A stretch of DNA of 64,000 nucleotides from Zerene cesonia. Its lineage: Eukaryota > Arthropoda > Insecta > Lepidoptera > Pieridae. Below, one piece after another: positions 39,195 through 51,841 of this stretch (the first letter of the stretch is position 1; every line of letters begins with the position of its first letter). Location of the stretch: NCBI RefSeq assembly GCF_012273895.1, contig NC_052116.1, forward strand, positions 9,610,001 to 9,674,000, read 5' to 3'. Under the pieces are notes generated by a model, which did no database searches, was not told the origin of the DNA, and saw only the letters and a program-made list of their open reading frames with translations. Both the position numbers and the translations under genes were made by a program.

Positions 39195-39712
39195 AAAAAT
39201 TTCTCATAGTAGGCATTTTATATGATTACGGATGCTACTTTATAAACATAAAGGGTTTTTCAACGAAGATGGATATATTGAAATGGAATAAGATAAGTTG
39301 TGTGTGAGGTATTGACAGTAAACAGAGAGGTAAGACGAGTTGTGTGAGATGATTGATCCGGTTGATTTTGACCCTTTAATGCATCGATGGATAGTGAATT
39401 ATTTCTATAGCGCTTTCTATAACTTGGAGTGGCGATCTGACAGAAGTTACTGTACATTAAAAAATATAATGATAGATACTGATGAGACGGCCAGCACAGG
39501 CTGCCAAAAAACTATATTATGTTAATGTAAATTACCGAAAAACAAGTTCTTGTTTGAATAACTATTATTCTCTGAGACTTCATCATAAATTAAGAAATAC
39601 AAAGAAAAGTGTATACTCTGAACTAAAGGCACGTTCATGCCATCATGAAAAATTACAACGTAGTTTAAGTGTTTTGTTTTCCACACCACCCCTAGCAGGT
39701 ATATTATAGGTA

Positions 39713-39870
39713 TACTAGGAAACTGCGACTTCGCTCGAATGGTACCAGGCTAAATTGTAGCCCATAGCTTTATCAAGACTTTTATTTATCTCTGTACAAT
39801 AATTCATATAGATCCCAGAGGCAGAAAGCTAAAAAGGAGTAAGAAATATTCAAACATTCTTACAAAATTT
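39713..39870 (+). mobile_element. Diverged retroposon tail
   Basis: ACTAGGAAACTGCGACTTCG, then TTGTAGCCCATAGCTTTATC, CTCTGTACAATAATTCATA and a degraded end follow the block order of the 17.7-kb copy. No coding capacity. Confidence 0.5.
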
Positions 39871-42800
39871 TGCGTTTATTATATAAGTAGGATTATCACT
39901 AGTATGGTTTTATTATGCGTTGTTATGAAAGCAAAATAAATAAATAAATAAACATCCAAAAAACTATTTGCTGAGTTGTTTAATTGTTTTAATTGCATTT
40001 TCTTTCTTATTTTATATCAGTCTCTTTGAATGACAGTTGTTAGCTATATCGTCCGAGTCAATGGATTAGCTTTAAACATACATCTCATAAACTTCTAAAT
40101 AGTTTACAGCCCCTAGTGTCCTTACATTAAATGATTAATTATTTCAGGCCGAGTTTCAGATAAGTTAAATCCAAATCTGGAAATTAGTTTTAGTGGCCAT
40201 TGTAGTTCGGACTATACAATAATACGAATAAAGAGGCAAAACATCTCAACGATCAATTATTAAAATGCGGGAACAATGTAAATAGCTTTAGAGGTAATAT
40301 TTGTTCAGGAAGGAGCCCTGAATGTCAATGCGAATGTATAGTGACTAGTCGCCCACGCGAATCTTCACATAATACCCGAAATATGGACTGAGGAATACAA
40401 TTGATGTTAAGTAGTTGAGAAGTATCCCCGTTCGCGGGAAGCTTTCCCGTAATTGGCTCGGATTTGGGCGGAAAATATTTTCTTTTATAATAACTCTTCT
40501 TCGAATAACAAGCGACGTTTTTCTTTTCATTGCTATTGCTATCGTAATATTTTGATAACAATTTCCTATAGCGGGATAAAAACGAGATTATAAAATATTT
40601 TGCTTCGGAATTATCTTTGATATTGGCAATGTAGGTTCCATTCGAAAATACCGTATTAATAAATCACTTATTAATTGCTCTAGATAACATCTTAAGTCTC
40701 TTGAGCGATTAGGGATTATGTTCTAAGCGAGTATGAGGAATGTGTTCACGCTAAAAACAATTAACAACGATAGTGTATTTATATGGAGAGATTTATTTTA
40801 GTCTACTTTTAGAAATCTTAATGTAAGTTTATCAAATTAGACTCAATTAACATACTCTCTATAAGACATAACTCTGATAAGATAATTTCATAACCTTCAA
40901 ATTTCCGCGAAACACAATTTTCAAAAATTTACTTGAATTGAATAAATTACCCAAAAAAACACAAGTAATACAATTTACCTATAAACGAAAGGAACGAAGC
41001 TAAATTGAGTTTATGAATGTAAGGACAGAATCAAATCACGTTCCACAGAAATGCAAAAGAAATAAATAATAAAATATAACTCGGTGTCTGGCCCCGCTTA
41101 TAATATGCATAAAAATATGTTTTGGTCATGGATGCGAGTATGTAGCTTGTAATGTAACCTGTATTACTAATAGAAGTCACCTAGGTCTAGTAGTCAATCT
41201 TGTCTTGGTCCGACAATCGATCGATTAAACACAATATATTATATGAACTAAAACCACGTCTCTGTAAAACGTTAAATTTCCTATTTATATATATATATTT
41301 CCTAAAGAATTATTTTTGTACAAAAATGTATACAGCCGAGATTAAAATCAGTAGCTCCTGAAATAAAAATTTCATGTTTGAGCTAAACGCAGGTAAATAT
41401 TTTATTTATCGCGGTCCGGTCAAATCGGTTCGGCTTTTTCCATTTGATTCGGAGCGACGGCGCAACAAATCCTCGCAGCTATAAAATGTATCGTCTTGTT
41501 ATTTATACTTCATCGATATATTATTACATAATCGTATTTGCTGTCATAAACCGACGGGCGATGGCCGCATATCTGATACATCAAACTTTATGGAATATTA
41601 ACTGTTCTGTACTGAAAAGCTGAGAATATACGCAGATGCAATTGCATTCTTACTACTTCCTTTTCTGTTGAAAAGTATATTATTGACGAATTTATTGTAC
41701 CTACAATGTGAATGAATAAATAACACATCACAAATAATCAGTAGGTACTATCGTGCTCAAAGGCTTCACCCTTCTAATTACCTAGTAGATATTTAGTGAT
41801 TGAAAAGCCGACTCCAATTGTCTATGACTAATATGATTAATGGACGCATTTCACGATTATATGCGTATCATTACTTATTGCTACAGCAAATAAGACAGCT
41901 TGAAATCACTATACTATATAAATTATTTTATTTATAAATAAAGTGCAATTACACTAACACTTCATCAATCACACTTATAAAAAAAAGTTTGCAACTGAAA
42001 GCCATGTCACTCATCAGTCCGAAGCGAGCTGACGCGCGGGCGCTCCACGCACCCTCGCGGTCACTGGCCCCTCTTTATTGCCCACTATACTTGCCTCTGC
42101 ATGCGAACGTGTGGAGTGATGAGGCTATCAAATACAAAATCAGAGACACTTAATGCACTTGCAATCTCTTATGATACAACGAACACAAAATTACTCGTTC
42201 AAATGTGTTCAAATGAATGAGATAACTTTTTCCGGCATCGTATAGCCTTTATTCTAGAGATCTAAGTATGGACAGGACCTTTGTCGTCATTTGTGTCGTC
42301 GTATTTAAATTTATTTGGAAATTTATTCATGTGTAAAGACTATTTGCCAGGCTGACTGACAAGGAATACAAAATATCAAAGATCAGTAGAAAATGTTTTT
42401 ATATTTCTGAGTACATACTCCAAACTCCTTTCAAGAACTTTTTGATACTGGACAGCGAATGTACATTCTTCAAAAGCTGCAGTGAGCGATAATTATACAA
42501 ATGAAATTCACAAATGGACCTTCACAGATAAAACGGCGACAATCCCACAAAAGAATCAACATTCCACAAAAAACCTTAACAATTTGATTCTCAACCTTAT
42601 TTGAGTCAGATGTGTATAATTTAGTGCATTAGGTCCGCTGCGCTCGCTCCAGGCAGTCTACATAACGAGATAGAATTCCCTCAAGTTTCATTACAACTTG
42701 ACTACAACACGATAAGAAATGAAAAACTCGGTTAATGGGCGAGGTTTAAATTCCTAAGTTTCAAAGTTAGTATTAAAAGCTTGATGCTCGAAGATTGTAG

Positions 42801-43116
42801 AGTTACATGTTAGCTTTTAATAGAGTATTTATTACGCTCTTCTTTATAGTGCATCCTTGAGAGTTAATATTCCAGTATCTGATCCACGCTGCTTTTTAAA
42901 CAAGACGTTATTTAAATATGCTTTTTAAGTCATTCAGCTTTCGATAATATGAAGCTGAATTTAAACTAAGCTGACCTTATCAAAATAATTTTTATGTACA
43001 TTTATACTGAGTCAGGACAAAATGATTTTATTTTTCAGTTGTTTGCTTTGGAAGGGAATTTTCATTATTATGTCACACTCAAAGCTAACCTTTGTCAAAT
43101 AATATTGATGGTTAGA

Positions 43117-44116
43117 NNNNNNNNNNNNNNNNNNNNNNNNNNNNNNNNNNNNNNNNNNNNNNNNNNNNNNNNNNNNNNNNNNNNNNNNNNNNNNNNNNNN
43201 NNNNNNNNNNNNNNNNNNNNNNNNNNNNNNNNNNNNNNNNNNNNNNNNNNNNNNNNNNNNNNNNNNNNNNNNNNNNNNNNNNNNNNNNNNNNNNNNNNNN
43301 NNNNNNNNNNNNNNNNNNNNNNNNNNNNNNNNNNNNNNNNNNNNNNNNNNNNNNNNNNNNNNNNNNNNNNNNNNNNNNNNNNNNNNNNNNNNNNNNNNNN
43401 NNNNNNNNNNNNNNNNNNNNNNNNNNNNNNNNNNNNNNNNNNNNNNNNNNNNNNNNNNNNNNNNNNNNNNNNNNNNNNNNNNNNNNNNNNNNNNNNNNNN
43501 NNNNNNNNNNNNNNNNNNNNNNNNNNNNNNNNNNNNNNNNNNNNNNNNNNNNNNNNNNNNNNNNNNNNNNNNNNNNNNNNNNNNNNNNNNNNNNNNNNNN
43601 NNNNNNNNNNNNNNNNNNNNNNNNNNNNNNNNNNNNNNNNNNNNNNNNNNNNNNNNNNNNNNNNNNNNNNNNNNNNNNNNNNNNNNNNNNNNNNNNNNNN
43701 NNNNNNNNNNNNNNNNNNNNNNNNNNNNNNNNNNNNNNNNNNNNNNNNNNNNNNNNNNNNNNNNNNNNNNNNNNNNNNNNNNNNNNNNNNNNNNNNNNNN
43801 NNNNNNNNNNNNNNNNNNNNNNNNNNNNNNNNNNNNNNNNNNNNNNNNNNNNNNNNNNNNNNNNNNNNNNNNNNNNNNNNNNNNNNNNNNNNNNNNNNNN
43901 NNNNNNNNNNNNNNNNNNNNNNNNNNNNNNNNNNNNNNNNNNNNNNNNNNNNNNNNNNNNNNNNNNNNNNNNNNNNNNNNNNNNNNNNNNNNNNNNNNNN
44001 NNNNNNNNNNNNNNNNNNNNNNNNNNNNNNNNNNNNNNNNNNNNNNNNNNNNNNNNNNNNNNNNNNNNNNNNNNNNNNNNNNNNNNNNNNNNNNNNNNNN
44101 NNNNNNNNNNNNNNNN
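43117..44116. other. Assembly gap (1000 N) inside a gene B intron
   Basis: Exactly 1000 N in a row, the same placeholder length as the other gap. It lies inside the 12.8-kb intron, so intron length and possible alternative exons here are unknown. Confidence 0.99.
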
Positions 44117-44722
44117 CTACTTACTATAGTGGCGCAGTGACCCAAAGTGAGTCTTGGCCTCCGACTCTTATAACATATAAAAACGTCTAAGCAAAAGCTA
44201 TGCCGTAATGATGGATGGATAGGTTTTGGTGATATGAATTGGGTGTGCGAAAATAGCTGATCGTGACCTTTTTCCTTGGAAGATATTCGGTTTATAAAAT
44301 GATTAATTTATTAAGCACAATTAATTCTCTTGTGGGTATTTCTGTTTATAAGCATTTCCTATGCTTGCCACGTTATTTATCTATCATCACCACAGTGAAG
44401 AAGCATTCAGATATTGTTGTTGTATCCCAACTGTTCCGGTTTTGTTGGTTTTTAAATAGTTTTCCCGGATGAAACTTACCTTTCACGGTCAAAGCTCTGC
44501 ATCTGCGTAATGATTAACGTTCAGCAGATATATTGTGGTATAAATAAGACAGAACAAAAAATAATCGAAGCCGTTTCGGAGGAAATTGGTTATATACACG
44601 AAAATTTATATATTGAGGAATGTTTGAACCATCTATGGATCGCTTTGCAGAATCCAATTAAGAAAGTACAAACTTTGAATATTTCAAATTATGCTTCGTG
44701 AGACCGGCAGATCGAATTCAGG

Positions 44723-44990
44723 TTTTTTTTTTTTTATGTCATAGCGGGCAACTGAGCTGGTGGTTCGCCTGATGGTAAGCGATCACCACCGCCCAAGAAC
44801 ATTCGTAAAGGTGGCTCTGCGAATGCGCTGCCCGCTTTTACGGGGTAAGTGAAAAGGAAAGGATTAATGACAGGAATGAAGGAATGGACTGGGAAGGGTA
44901 AGGAAAAGGAAATGGGCCACCGGCTCCCCCACTCACCGTACGAAACACAGGTGCGAGCTGGCCCAATTCGTGCCGAAGCGTGCTCGACTC
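44723..44990 (-). mobile_element. SINE-like poly(A) retroposon, reverse orientation, nearly full length
   Basis: Read on the minus strand it starts GAGTCGAGCACGCTTCGGC and continues ACGAATTGGGCCAGCTCGCAC. It then passes a CCTTCCC-rich middle and a GCTTACCATCAGGCGAACC block, and ends in a 13-base poly(A). The head and middle are shared with 55434-55660, the middle and 3' end with 51999-52332. It resembles lepidopteran Metulj-type SINEs, a name I offer tentatively. Confidence 0.65.
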
Positions 44991-45961
44991 AAAACAGATG
45001 CGTAGAACAGGTGAAATATATGGCGCGAATGAAACTGAATTAACAGCCGCGTGGCGTGGAGTAGCTTGAAGCTTTGCCCAACCGCAGCCGCAGCTCAACT
45101 GGAGATGCGCAACAGATACATAGACAATAATGCTACTTCCTTGGCACCTCCATTTGGTTTGATTCAGATAACCTTCTAGTATTATAAATAATATTCATAG
45201 AATTTTATTTGAGGCATCAAAGCATCAAAGTTCATTGTGTCGTCATGTTAAAGATCACACATTCATACGCATCTCTTGTTATGTTTCTTTTGTTTTTATG
45301 TATTTGAAGAAGCTACGACGCCAAGGTCCATTAATGACGCTCATAAAAATAAGGCCCCGGTAAGCAGGTGCTACTGTATACAATACACTAACATACGCTC
45401 CGACTTTATATTCTTCTAGAAAATCATAAACAACATTTATTATATTCACCGTTGGGTACGTTTGATTTTTTCATTATTTAAATGAAAAAGAACTTCAAAG
45501 AATAACTGATATGAAAAGAAACAGGATTTAACCTTTTGAATATTTAAAACATTTTCAAGCAATAAATTACGTTTGGAAAAAATGGAAAAGATCGGAGGTT
45601 TTGAGGTTCCAGGAAGGCTTCCGTACGCCACTAGCCTTTTTACAAGCATAATATAATTAAGGGAAACTGAAAACCCGTGCTGCTTTTAATACGGTACAAA
45701 ATAAATAAAATCAAGGCAATAAAATCGTAATAATAAAATGTTAAAATAAAGTAGTGTGATATCTAGAATACTTTTGATTATTGAGTAAATCGATTGAGAG
45801 CGATAGAGTCTATCCTAATTAGCAATTAACATTATTCTGCTTCCTTGTATAATACACGGAACTGAACGATAACTATAAAGCCATCACGTATCTACTTTTC
45901 ACTTTTATTTGGAAGCTAGATGTTTCATTAGAGGGTAGAAGAATCCGTAATTCTATTGCAC

Positions 45962-46145
45962 CTGAGTATGAAGCCATCACGGTCGTCGGCGAGGCTGGTG
46001 CGCGGCGAGGCGCCGAGGCGGCTGAAGGCGCTCTTGCGGCGCCCGTCCTCCTCCTCCCTCGCGAAGGAGATGCGGGGCGCCGCCGCGCGCAGCCCGCTCG
46101 CCCTGTGCGACACGCCGCGGCACAGCAGCTGGCTCTGCGTTAGCT
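45962..46145 (-). CDS. Gene B, exon 2 in view: Arg/Ser-rich, phosphosite-like segment
   Basis: A 184-bp GC-rich block in AT-rich DNA. The acceptor region is TTTGTCAGCAG followed by AG CTA; the donor is CTCAG|GTGCAA. Entered in phase 1 it reads LTQSQLLCRGVSHRASGLRA, then APRISFAREEEDGRRKSAFS, then RLGASPRTSLADDRDGFIL, and leaves in phase 2. RRKS and PRIS resemble basophilic-kinase (PKA-type) sites. The phase matches the exon at 60.4 kb with no stop at the junction. The plus strand is also open across the block, but its frame has no matching splice partners. The tandem CAGCAG means the exon may start three bases earlier, at 46148. Family not recognised. Confidence 0.75.
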
Positions 46146-49100
46146 CTGCTGACAAATATACCATTATACTAATACTACTCATAACAGAATACTATTCTTG
46201 TACATTAGTACTTAGAAGAAACGGTCAGCAGGATGACGTCCTATCCTGTTAGTGAAGTACGTCATCTATCTGTTTTTATTCTGATTATCCTAACAGCATT
46301 ACCTCAGCTTATGTTCATGGACGGTTGTGGTCGTTTATCAACAGACGAAAAAGGCGTGACTTTGTGATACGATGAATAATAATATTTTGATGCAAAAGTA
46401 CATAACGGAGTATGTAAGAAATTAGATACAGAGATGGATAAATATGTTATTTGTAGAGTCGTTATATTCTGATTAGTAAATATACGTCATTCTTTATCTA
46501 GATACAATGCGAGTGAAACTGTAAACTCCAGCAGAATTATAAAAAAATTAACCTTTTAAATGTATTCAATTAATATTTTTAAATATTAAAATTTGAGTAT
46601 TTGTTCTTTTGTTCGAAATCATCATCGAAAATTCTAATACGAATAAGAAGCAGCTATTACTTTGTTGAGAAGCAGGCGGTTTTCGCTTAATCGAAAATAA
46701 ATATGAAATCTGCTTTGTTACACCAAAAAAATTTATTAAAACACCAGAAATACCAGATGGTTTACTTGGTAAATTATCAGAATGCGAAGGTATTGTTTGT
46801 GACTAGGCGTGTTGGTACGGCGGGGAGCGCTCCGGCTTTAGGAAATAAAATTCATCCGTCGCACAAACCGAATTCTACGGAAATAAAAGTCTAGTATTGG
46901 AAAAGGTGCGCATATAGAGACGTCGGTAAATTTCAATAAAAGGAGAGCAATAAAAATTCCTCTCGCTCCAACCCTTCCACAAATATTTGGCGTCTCCAAC
47001 AACACCTCGCCACTGTAATGTTAATAACGTTTTATCGGCGAGTTTTCGTGCGATTCTTCACTTTCTGCTAAAATAATATGTGCTAAATGGAAGGAAGGGA
47101 CGATGCTATAGACTACGCGTGAATTTTCTGTTTTGATATAAGAGCTACTAATGGATATTTCGCAGTCCATTCTTATAAAGTAGATACACACCTACTTTAA
47201 AACTGTTTTAATAATTTATAAAAATATTGTCACCAAAAAGGATACATAATGTAGGATTCATACTATTTTTTCTTATATTTTATTCTCCTTTTTATAAAAG
47301 TTCTTAGAATAAAAACGTAAAAGTTTATTTTATAGTCTGCCTGTACGACTCTCCGGATGCAAATGTATATTTCAGAACCTCAGAAACCGGATCGCAATCG
47401 CAAGTACAGATATTTTGCTCTGAGTGGACGCTAGTTTCATAAAATTTATATTTTTCTTACTATATCATCTTTCCCGACTGAATTCTAACTAATATCATAG
47501 ATGCGGAAGTGTTATTGTTTATTTATTTGTTTCTCTTTCTTTCACGTTGCAACAGAGATATTTTAAGGGAAGATCTTTGTGTGATGATTAGAGGTTAAAT
47601 TGATATACGCCAATTTTAACCGCAGCAAAACATTTCCACGAGAAAATCCAATATAAACCGCATTTGAATCATAAAAACAGTAATTATTTAACACAATTCT
47701 ATGCAATTGCAGTACATATAAGATTCCCATAACCAGTTTTAATAGTCACGTTATGTAAGAAATTTTAATAATTTTATACCTACTGACGAATATTACTATA
47801 TAATAAAAATCCTTATTATTATTGTCTTCTTAGAAAAAGCGTAATGAAAGCAATTTTCTTTATCCACTTTCGGGTTTGACGACCTTCCCGACTACCGACA
47901 AAAGCGTATGTAAATAAACAATTTGTTCAAATTGAACAAAACCACAGAACGATGTAGGTAGTCTCTCTGGCACGTTGTAACTATGTGAAGCTACGAGTTA
48001 GGAGCTATGTATAGCTGGAGGCACGTATACTATGATTTCTCTAAGGACTCTCTGCTTAACTTTATACTGCGACGTGTCACGTGTGTCTCCACTTACGGAG
48101 ACTCATTATATAACATAATATACCAGTTGAAGGTGGTTTCAGGTTGAGTTTATTCGATAATCTTCGTACAAGTTTACTTAGAACTAAACTATTAGAAATA
48201 TGTGAACATGGCTTTACTAGCAAATTACTATTCAATAGAATGGAATACTACAACTAGAATGTTGTTTTTATTACCACACAATAGAAGAAGTATAAAATAA
48301 AAAATAATACTTGATCATATAAATTAGACTATCAAAGCGATTTTGATTCAACAGAAACAAGAATGAAAACAAAGAAAACTTCATCACTATACTTCACCAC
48401 ATCCGTCTTAATTTGACATAGAACATCTTAATCTTGTAACTATTTAAATAACACTTAAATATACATAATAATAAATTTATTTCTTTTAATTGTAATGAAA
48501 GTTACGTAAGATGTATGGTTAGAGTTATTCTCAAGCAAAAAGGGACGATTTATGAGCAGTCTAACAGACACGCTGGCAGTTAGTTCCCAATGGAAGATGT
48601 AAGAAAGTTGTAGCAGTAATTTATACATATTATATTGTGTGTTAAAGCAGTTTAGTTGCGCGATTCGGGAGTTAGATCGCTTAAGACTCAACGCGATATA
48701 CGGCATATCCGCCGCGCTAAATGACAGCTCAACTTTTGCATTTCAAATTTAATTTTGCGTACTTTAGCAAAACTTAAACTGCGGGCTCCAGAAACTCCAA
48801 TATGCAGTTTCAATATTCATACATCGATTAAAACACAACAATGCTTATTGTTATCTGAAATTAAAATATTTCGCATCCATTGTTGGCAGTTGGCACTACA
48901 TATCGTGCTAATTGTAAGAGCTTTGTTGCGCGTGGCTTCTAGGCTGAAGTTTCGCACTCGTATATAACAATATTTTATTTATAAAAGAATATTGAACTTA
49001 TATACGAGTAGTTAAAATAGTTCCATATTTTAGCAAATTTTCATAGCTGCAATTATGCTAATTCGATTTAAAGTGACAATTAAAGTCAAAATCTCCATAT

Positions 49101-49497
49101 TCCAGTATCAATATCAATTTTGAAGAAAATTAAATTTCGTAAAGATTTTCTCAACAAATTTTAACGTCGTCGCAGTAACTGCATGAGCTTTGAGAGTCGT
49201 CCAACAAATCAACGAGCTGTTTATACATACGAACCTTTATATATAAAGCACCTTAGGTCTTCGTTAAAATCACTTCTATTAGAGGTATTTTCGTAACGTT
49301 AATAGAATTGCACGGAGCTTTCAATTGAATTCTTCTTGAAAATAAGGTACCTAGCAGGTTATATAAACTTAAATTTATAAAAAATAAAAATGTGGATGTT
49401 TTATAACGTTCAGTTTTTAAACTTTTTAAAACCTTTACGATAATAGTAACAGTTATTTAATATTCTTTTCCTCGAAGTATCTTGCACTTCAAGCGAG

Positions 49498-49505
49498 TGA
49501 CGTCA
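49498..49505. promoter_or_regulatory. CRE palindrome TGACGTCA beside an E-box
   Basis: A full 8-base CRE (CREB/ATF consensus) followed 16 bases later by CACGTG (49522-49527), a bHLH-type site. The local sequence is GC-richer than the flanks. Intronic enhancer or alternative promoter is inference only. Confidence 0.3.
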
Positions 49506-50412
49506 CTAAGGACGATGTGACCACGTGTACCAACTGACGAGAGCTCTCCTAAATCCTACGTCTAGACAATAAACCCAATCTTAGCGTCAACGTCTTGCTT
49601 ATCAAATAGCATTGAGAATGTGAGCACAAGATAATTATGTAGACATGAATTGATTCGATATTGACATACCCAAGCTTGCTCAAATAGTCTCTTGACGACG
49701 ATCCGGTAGAATCCGGTTGACATCAAATTGAGAATAAAAAGATCATTTTGTTTTCTTTTAAATTTAAAGCTTATTGAATTCAGAGCTTAGTTTATGGAAG
49801 ATTAATTTAAATATTGTGATGAGTTATTAAAGTATGTATTTTGAATAATTTATACTTTGCAATATGTATGCGCTTTAGCAGCAAAAATAAAGTATGATAG
49901 AGGTAGACGAAGTTTCTACACAGTGTATAATATCTGTGGCAGCGTCAACTTACGACCTCCGCTAGTTGTGCTACTAGCTGACATAAAGATATTTTTAAAG
50001 ATTGAGGAGAGAAGAATGAGAAATATTATTTTATTCAAATTTTTATACTGGAAAAACGTGATATTTAATAAATTTACAACAAAAATATCCTACAAACAAC
50101 TGACAATTTTCAAACCTGTCACAACTTGTTTCCGAATTCAAATTAAAAGCAAATTCTACGCAGCTCAGGGAGTCGGAATGATAACAATGAATTTGCTGGC
50201 GTACGGCTAGAGATTGGAGAGCTTGTTATATCGCCGCTTCGCTCGCTGGAGTCTCATTGATGCATGCGCAGTCCGCTGCAACCATATCATATTGGGATAT
50301 TCTGTTAAGTGTAGCATTAATTAGTAGGCCGGCCCCAGTAGTAGGATACAGCTGTGTAAAGCGATTAGACTTGATGTTGTTTGTATTGAGTAGAATCTTG
50401 GAGTTTTTGAAG

Positions 50413-50448
50413 TTTTAGTTTAATACATGTTTTTAGTTTAATACATGT
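50413..50448. repeat. Exact 18-bp tandem duplication
   Basis: TTTTAGTTTAATACATGT occurs twice, directly adjoining and identical, indicating a recent local duplication. Confidence 0.8.
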
Positions 50449-51080
50449 CTTTTTAAGTAACCATCTTTAAGTCACTAGGGAATATTTAAGAATCTATTTA
50501 TTTAATTGTCTATTAGTGCTTTTAATATTTGGCTTTAATTTATAAAGCGCTTTGGAATCGTCATATTTCACAGTACCTACACACCAATGAGTTACCGCTT
50601 CAAAAATCAATTTGTGGTTTAATATAAATAATACAATTGTTAACTTAAATCACGGTCCCTATACATCATACTTAAATCTTAATAAACAAAAATATGATCC
50701 GTACGTTCATATTAATATTAAAAGCAGCGTAAATCAAATTAGTTTGTTTGTTTCGTTGCTGAGTCTGTTTGCGCCGCTGTCTCTCTTGCGAAGATTTATA
50801 CCTCAGAGATGCACAAGTTGAGAGTTTGTTTTTTGAAGTTTAATGTAGAAGAAATAAAGGCATTGATAGCTTTTTGCGCTTATCTCTTTATTCAGCCCTG
50901 TGTATAACCACCGATTATAAAACTTTACAAAGAAAAAGATAATCCGATAACTTAAAAAAAAAAAAAATTAAAAATATACTTAGCGAAACGGTTTTAGTTA
51001 TTGTGTCATAATTTCACCCCGTTCATGTATTTCGTTATAAACAAGTATATCAAATGTCCCATTTTAACAGTAGTTCTTAA

Positions 51081-51144
51081 AAGTAAACTATGCTTATTTT
51101 AAGACTAGATAAAAATCTAGTCTTAAAATAAGCAAAGTTTACTT
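51081..51144. repeat. 29-bp inverted repeat (one mismatch) with a 6-base loop
   Basis: Arms 51081-51109 and 51116-51144 pair at 28 of 29 positions around TAAAAA. The inner arm is AAGACTAGA / TCTAGTCTT. It forms a compact 64-base hairpin with no coding overlap. Confidence 0.8.
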
Positions 51145-51339
51145 AATTAAGTACAATTGTAATGTGGCGTATCTAGAAATTTTAAATAGATGTATATTTT
51201 TTATATTTAATAAAAAGATTAAAAGACGTTAGACATAATTATTTCTTCAGGTACATAATGATCTGATAATTATTTCGGAACTATATATAGCTATATTTTG
51301 GTCAAGTACAGCATAAAGCCCTTTGATTCCCATACCGAG

Positions 51340-51528
51340 TCAAGCGAGTGAAGCAGTATACCCCACGGCCCACGCCTTGCGGACTACTGCTTCATCAAGC
51401 CGATGTGCCGCGCGGCTGACTGCTAATGGACCGATTGCTTTGCTGATAGTATCACGGTTCAACATCAACACAATCACGATTAGCAAAGCTGCTCGTAGAG
51501 CGCGCAAAACATTTTTTATTTTCTGACG
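51340..51528 (-). other. GC-rich patch with long open frames on both strands
   Basis: The minus frame runs 62 codons between stops without needing an ATG, including LNRDTISKAIGPLAVSRAAH and RLDEAVVRKAWAVGYTASLA. The plus frame is open across the same stretch. The composition differs sharply from the flanks. No splice sites are convincing; probably a decayed repeat or foreign-derived fragment. Confidence 0.2.
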
Positions 51529-51760
51529 TTAAATGGATCTGTGAAAACATTTAACATGTGAAAGTATTTTATTTATTAATTATGAATAAGCTACCTAAAA
51601 TGCTCCAGAACAAATGCCCCTACAATGTTTTTTTTATTTATATATTGTGTGCCAGTTTAGCTCCGTTGGCCTCACGATCAAATTCATTCTGTTCTCTAGA
51701 ATAGAATGATTTAATTCGTCTCATTTGCTTTTATACAGAGTATACGCAAGGAAGTTATTT

Positions 51761-51841
51761 AATTTAATTTTTAGTTTTATAGCATTGAAATGCTTTATAA
51801 ATGAGAAATCAATTCAATGCTATAAAACTAAAAATTAAATT
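51761..51841. mobile_element. Short palindromic element: 29-bp perfect inverted repeat
   Basis: Arms 51761-51789 and 51813-51841 are exact complements ending in TAGCATTGAA / TTCAATGCTA. A 30-base part of the left arm and loop is found again, unchanged, at 39165-39194, so this is a dispersed foldback or MITE-like element rather than a one-off palindrome. Confidence 0.65.

Larger units (their letters stand above)
33158..45961 (-). other. Gene B intron (12.8 kb) between the exons at 46.0 and 33.1 kb
   Basis: Bounded by GTGCAA (donor) and TTGCAG (acceptor). It contains a 1000-N gap, so its true length is unknown. It holds the 3' remnant of an RTE-like LINE (36450-36613), a SINE-like element (44723-44990), diverged retroposon tails, an inverted repeat (37104-37161), and two GC-richer patches, at 37892-38032 and about 42000-42110. 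The last has CpG-rich, promoter-like composition but no convincing open frame. Confidence 0.6.

Noticed and set aside
42005..42030. Hammerhead-ribozyme-like CTGATGAG on the minus strand
   Set aside because: The conserved CUGAUGAG box is present, but no CGAAA box follows at a workable distance and no stem II can be drawn. A similar CTGATGAG at 39479 fails for the same reason.
42994..44190. Very long open frames of 398 and 377 codons
   Set aside because: They span the second 1000-N gap.
45956..46252. 98-codon plus-strand frame over gene B exon 2
   Set aside because: It is the GC-rich antisense shadow. Only the minus strand has splice sites in matching phase with the other exons.
49857..50210. 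117-codon plus-strand frame
   Set aside because: Lys/Ile/Phe/Asn-rich translation of AT-rich DNA, no splice context and no domain-like pattern; probably a chance opening.
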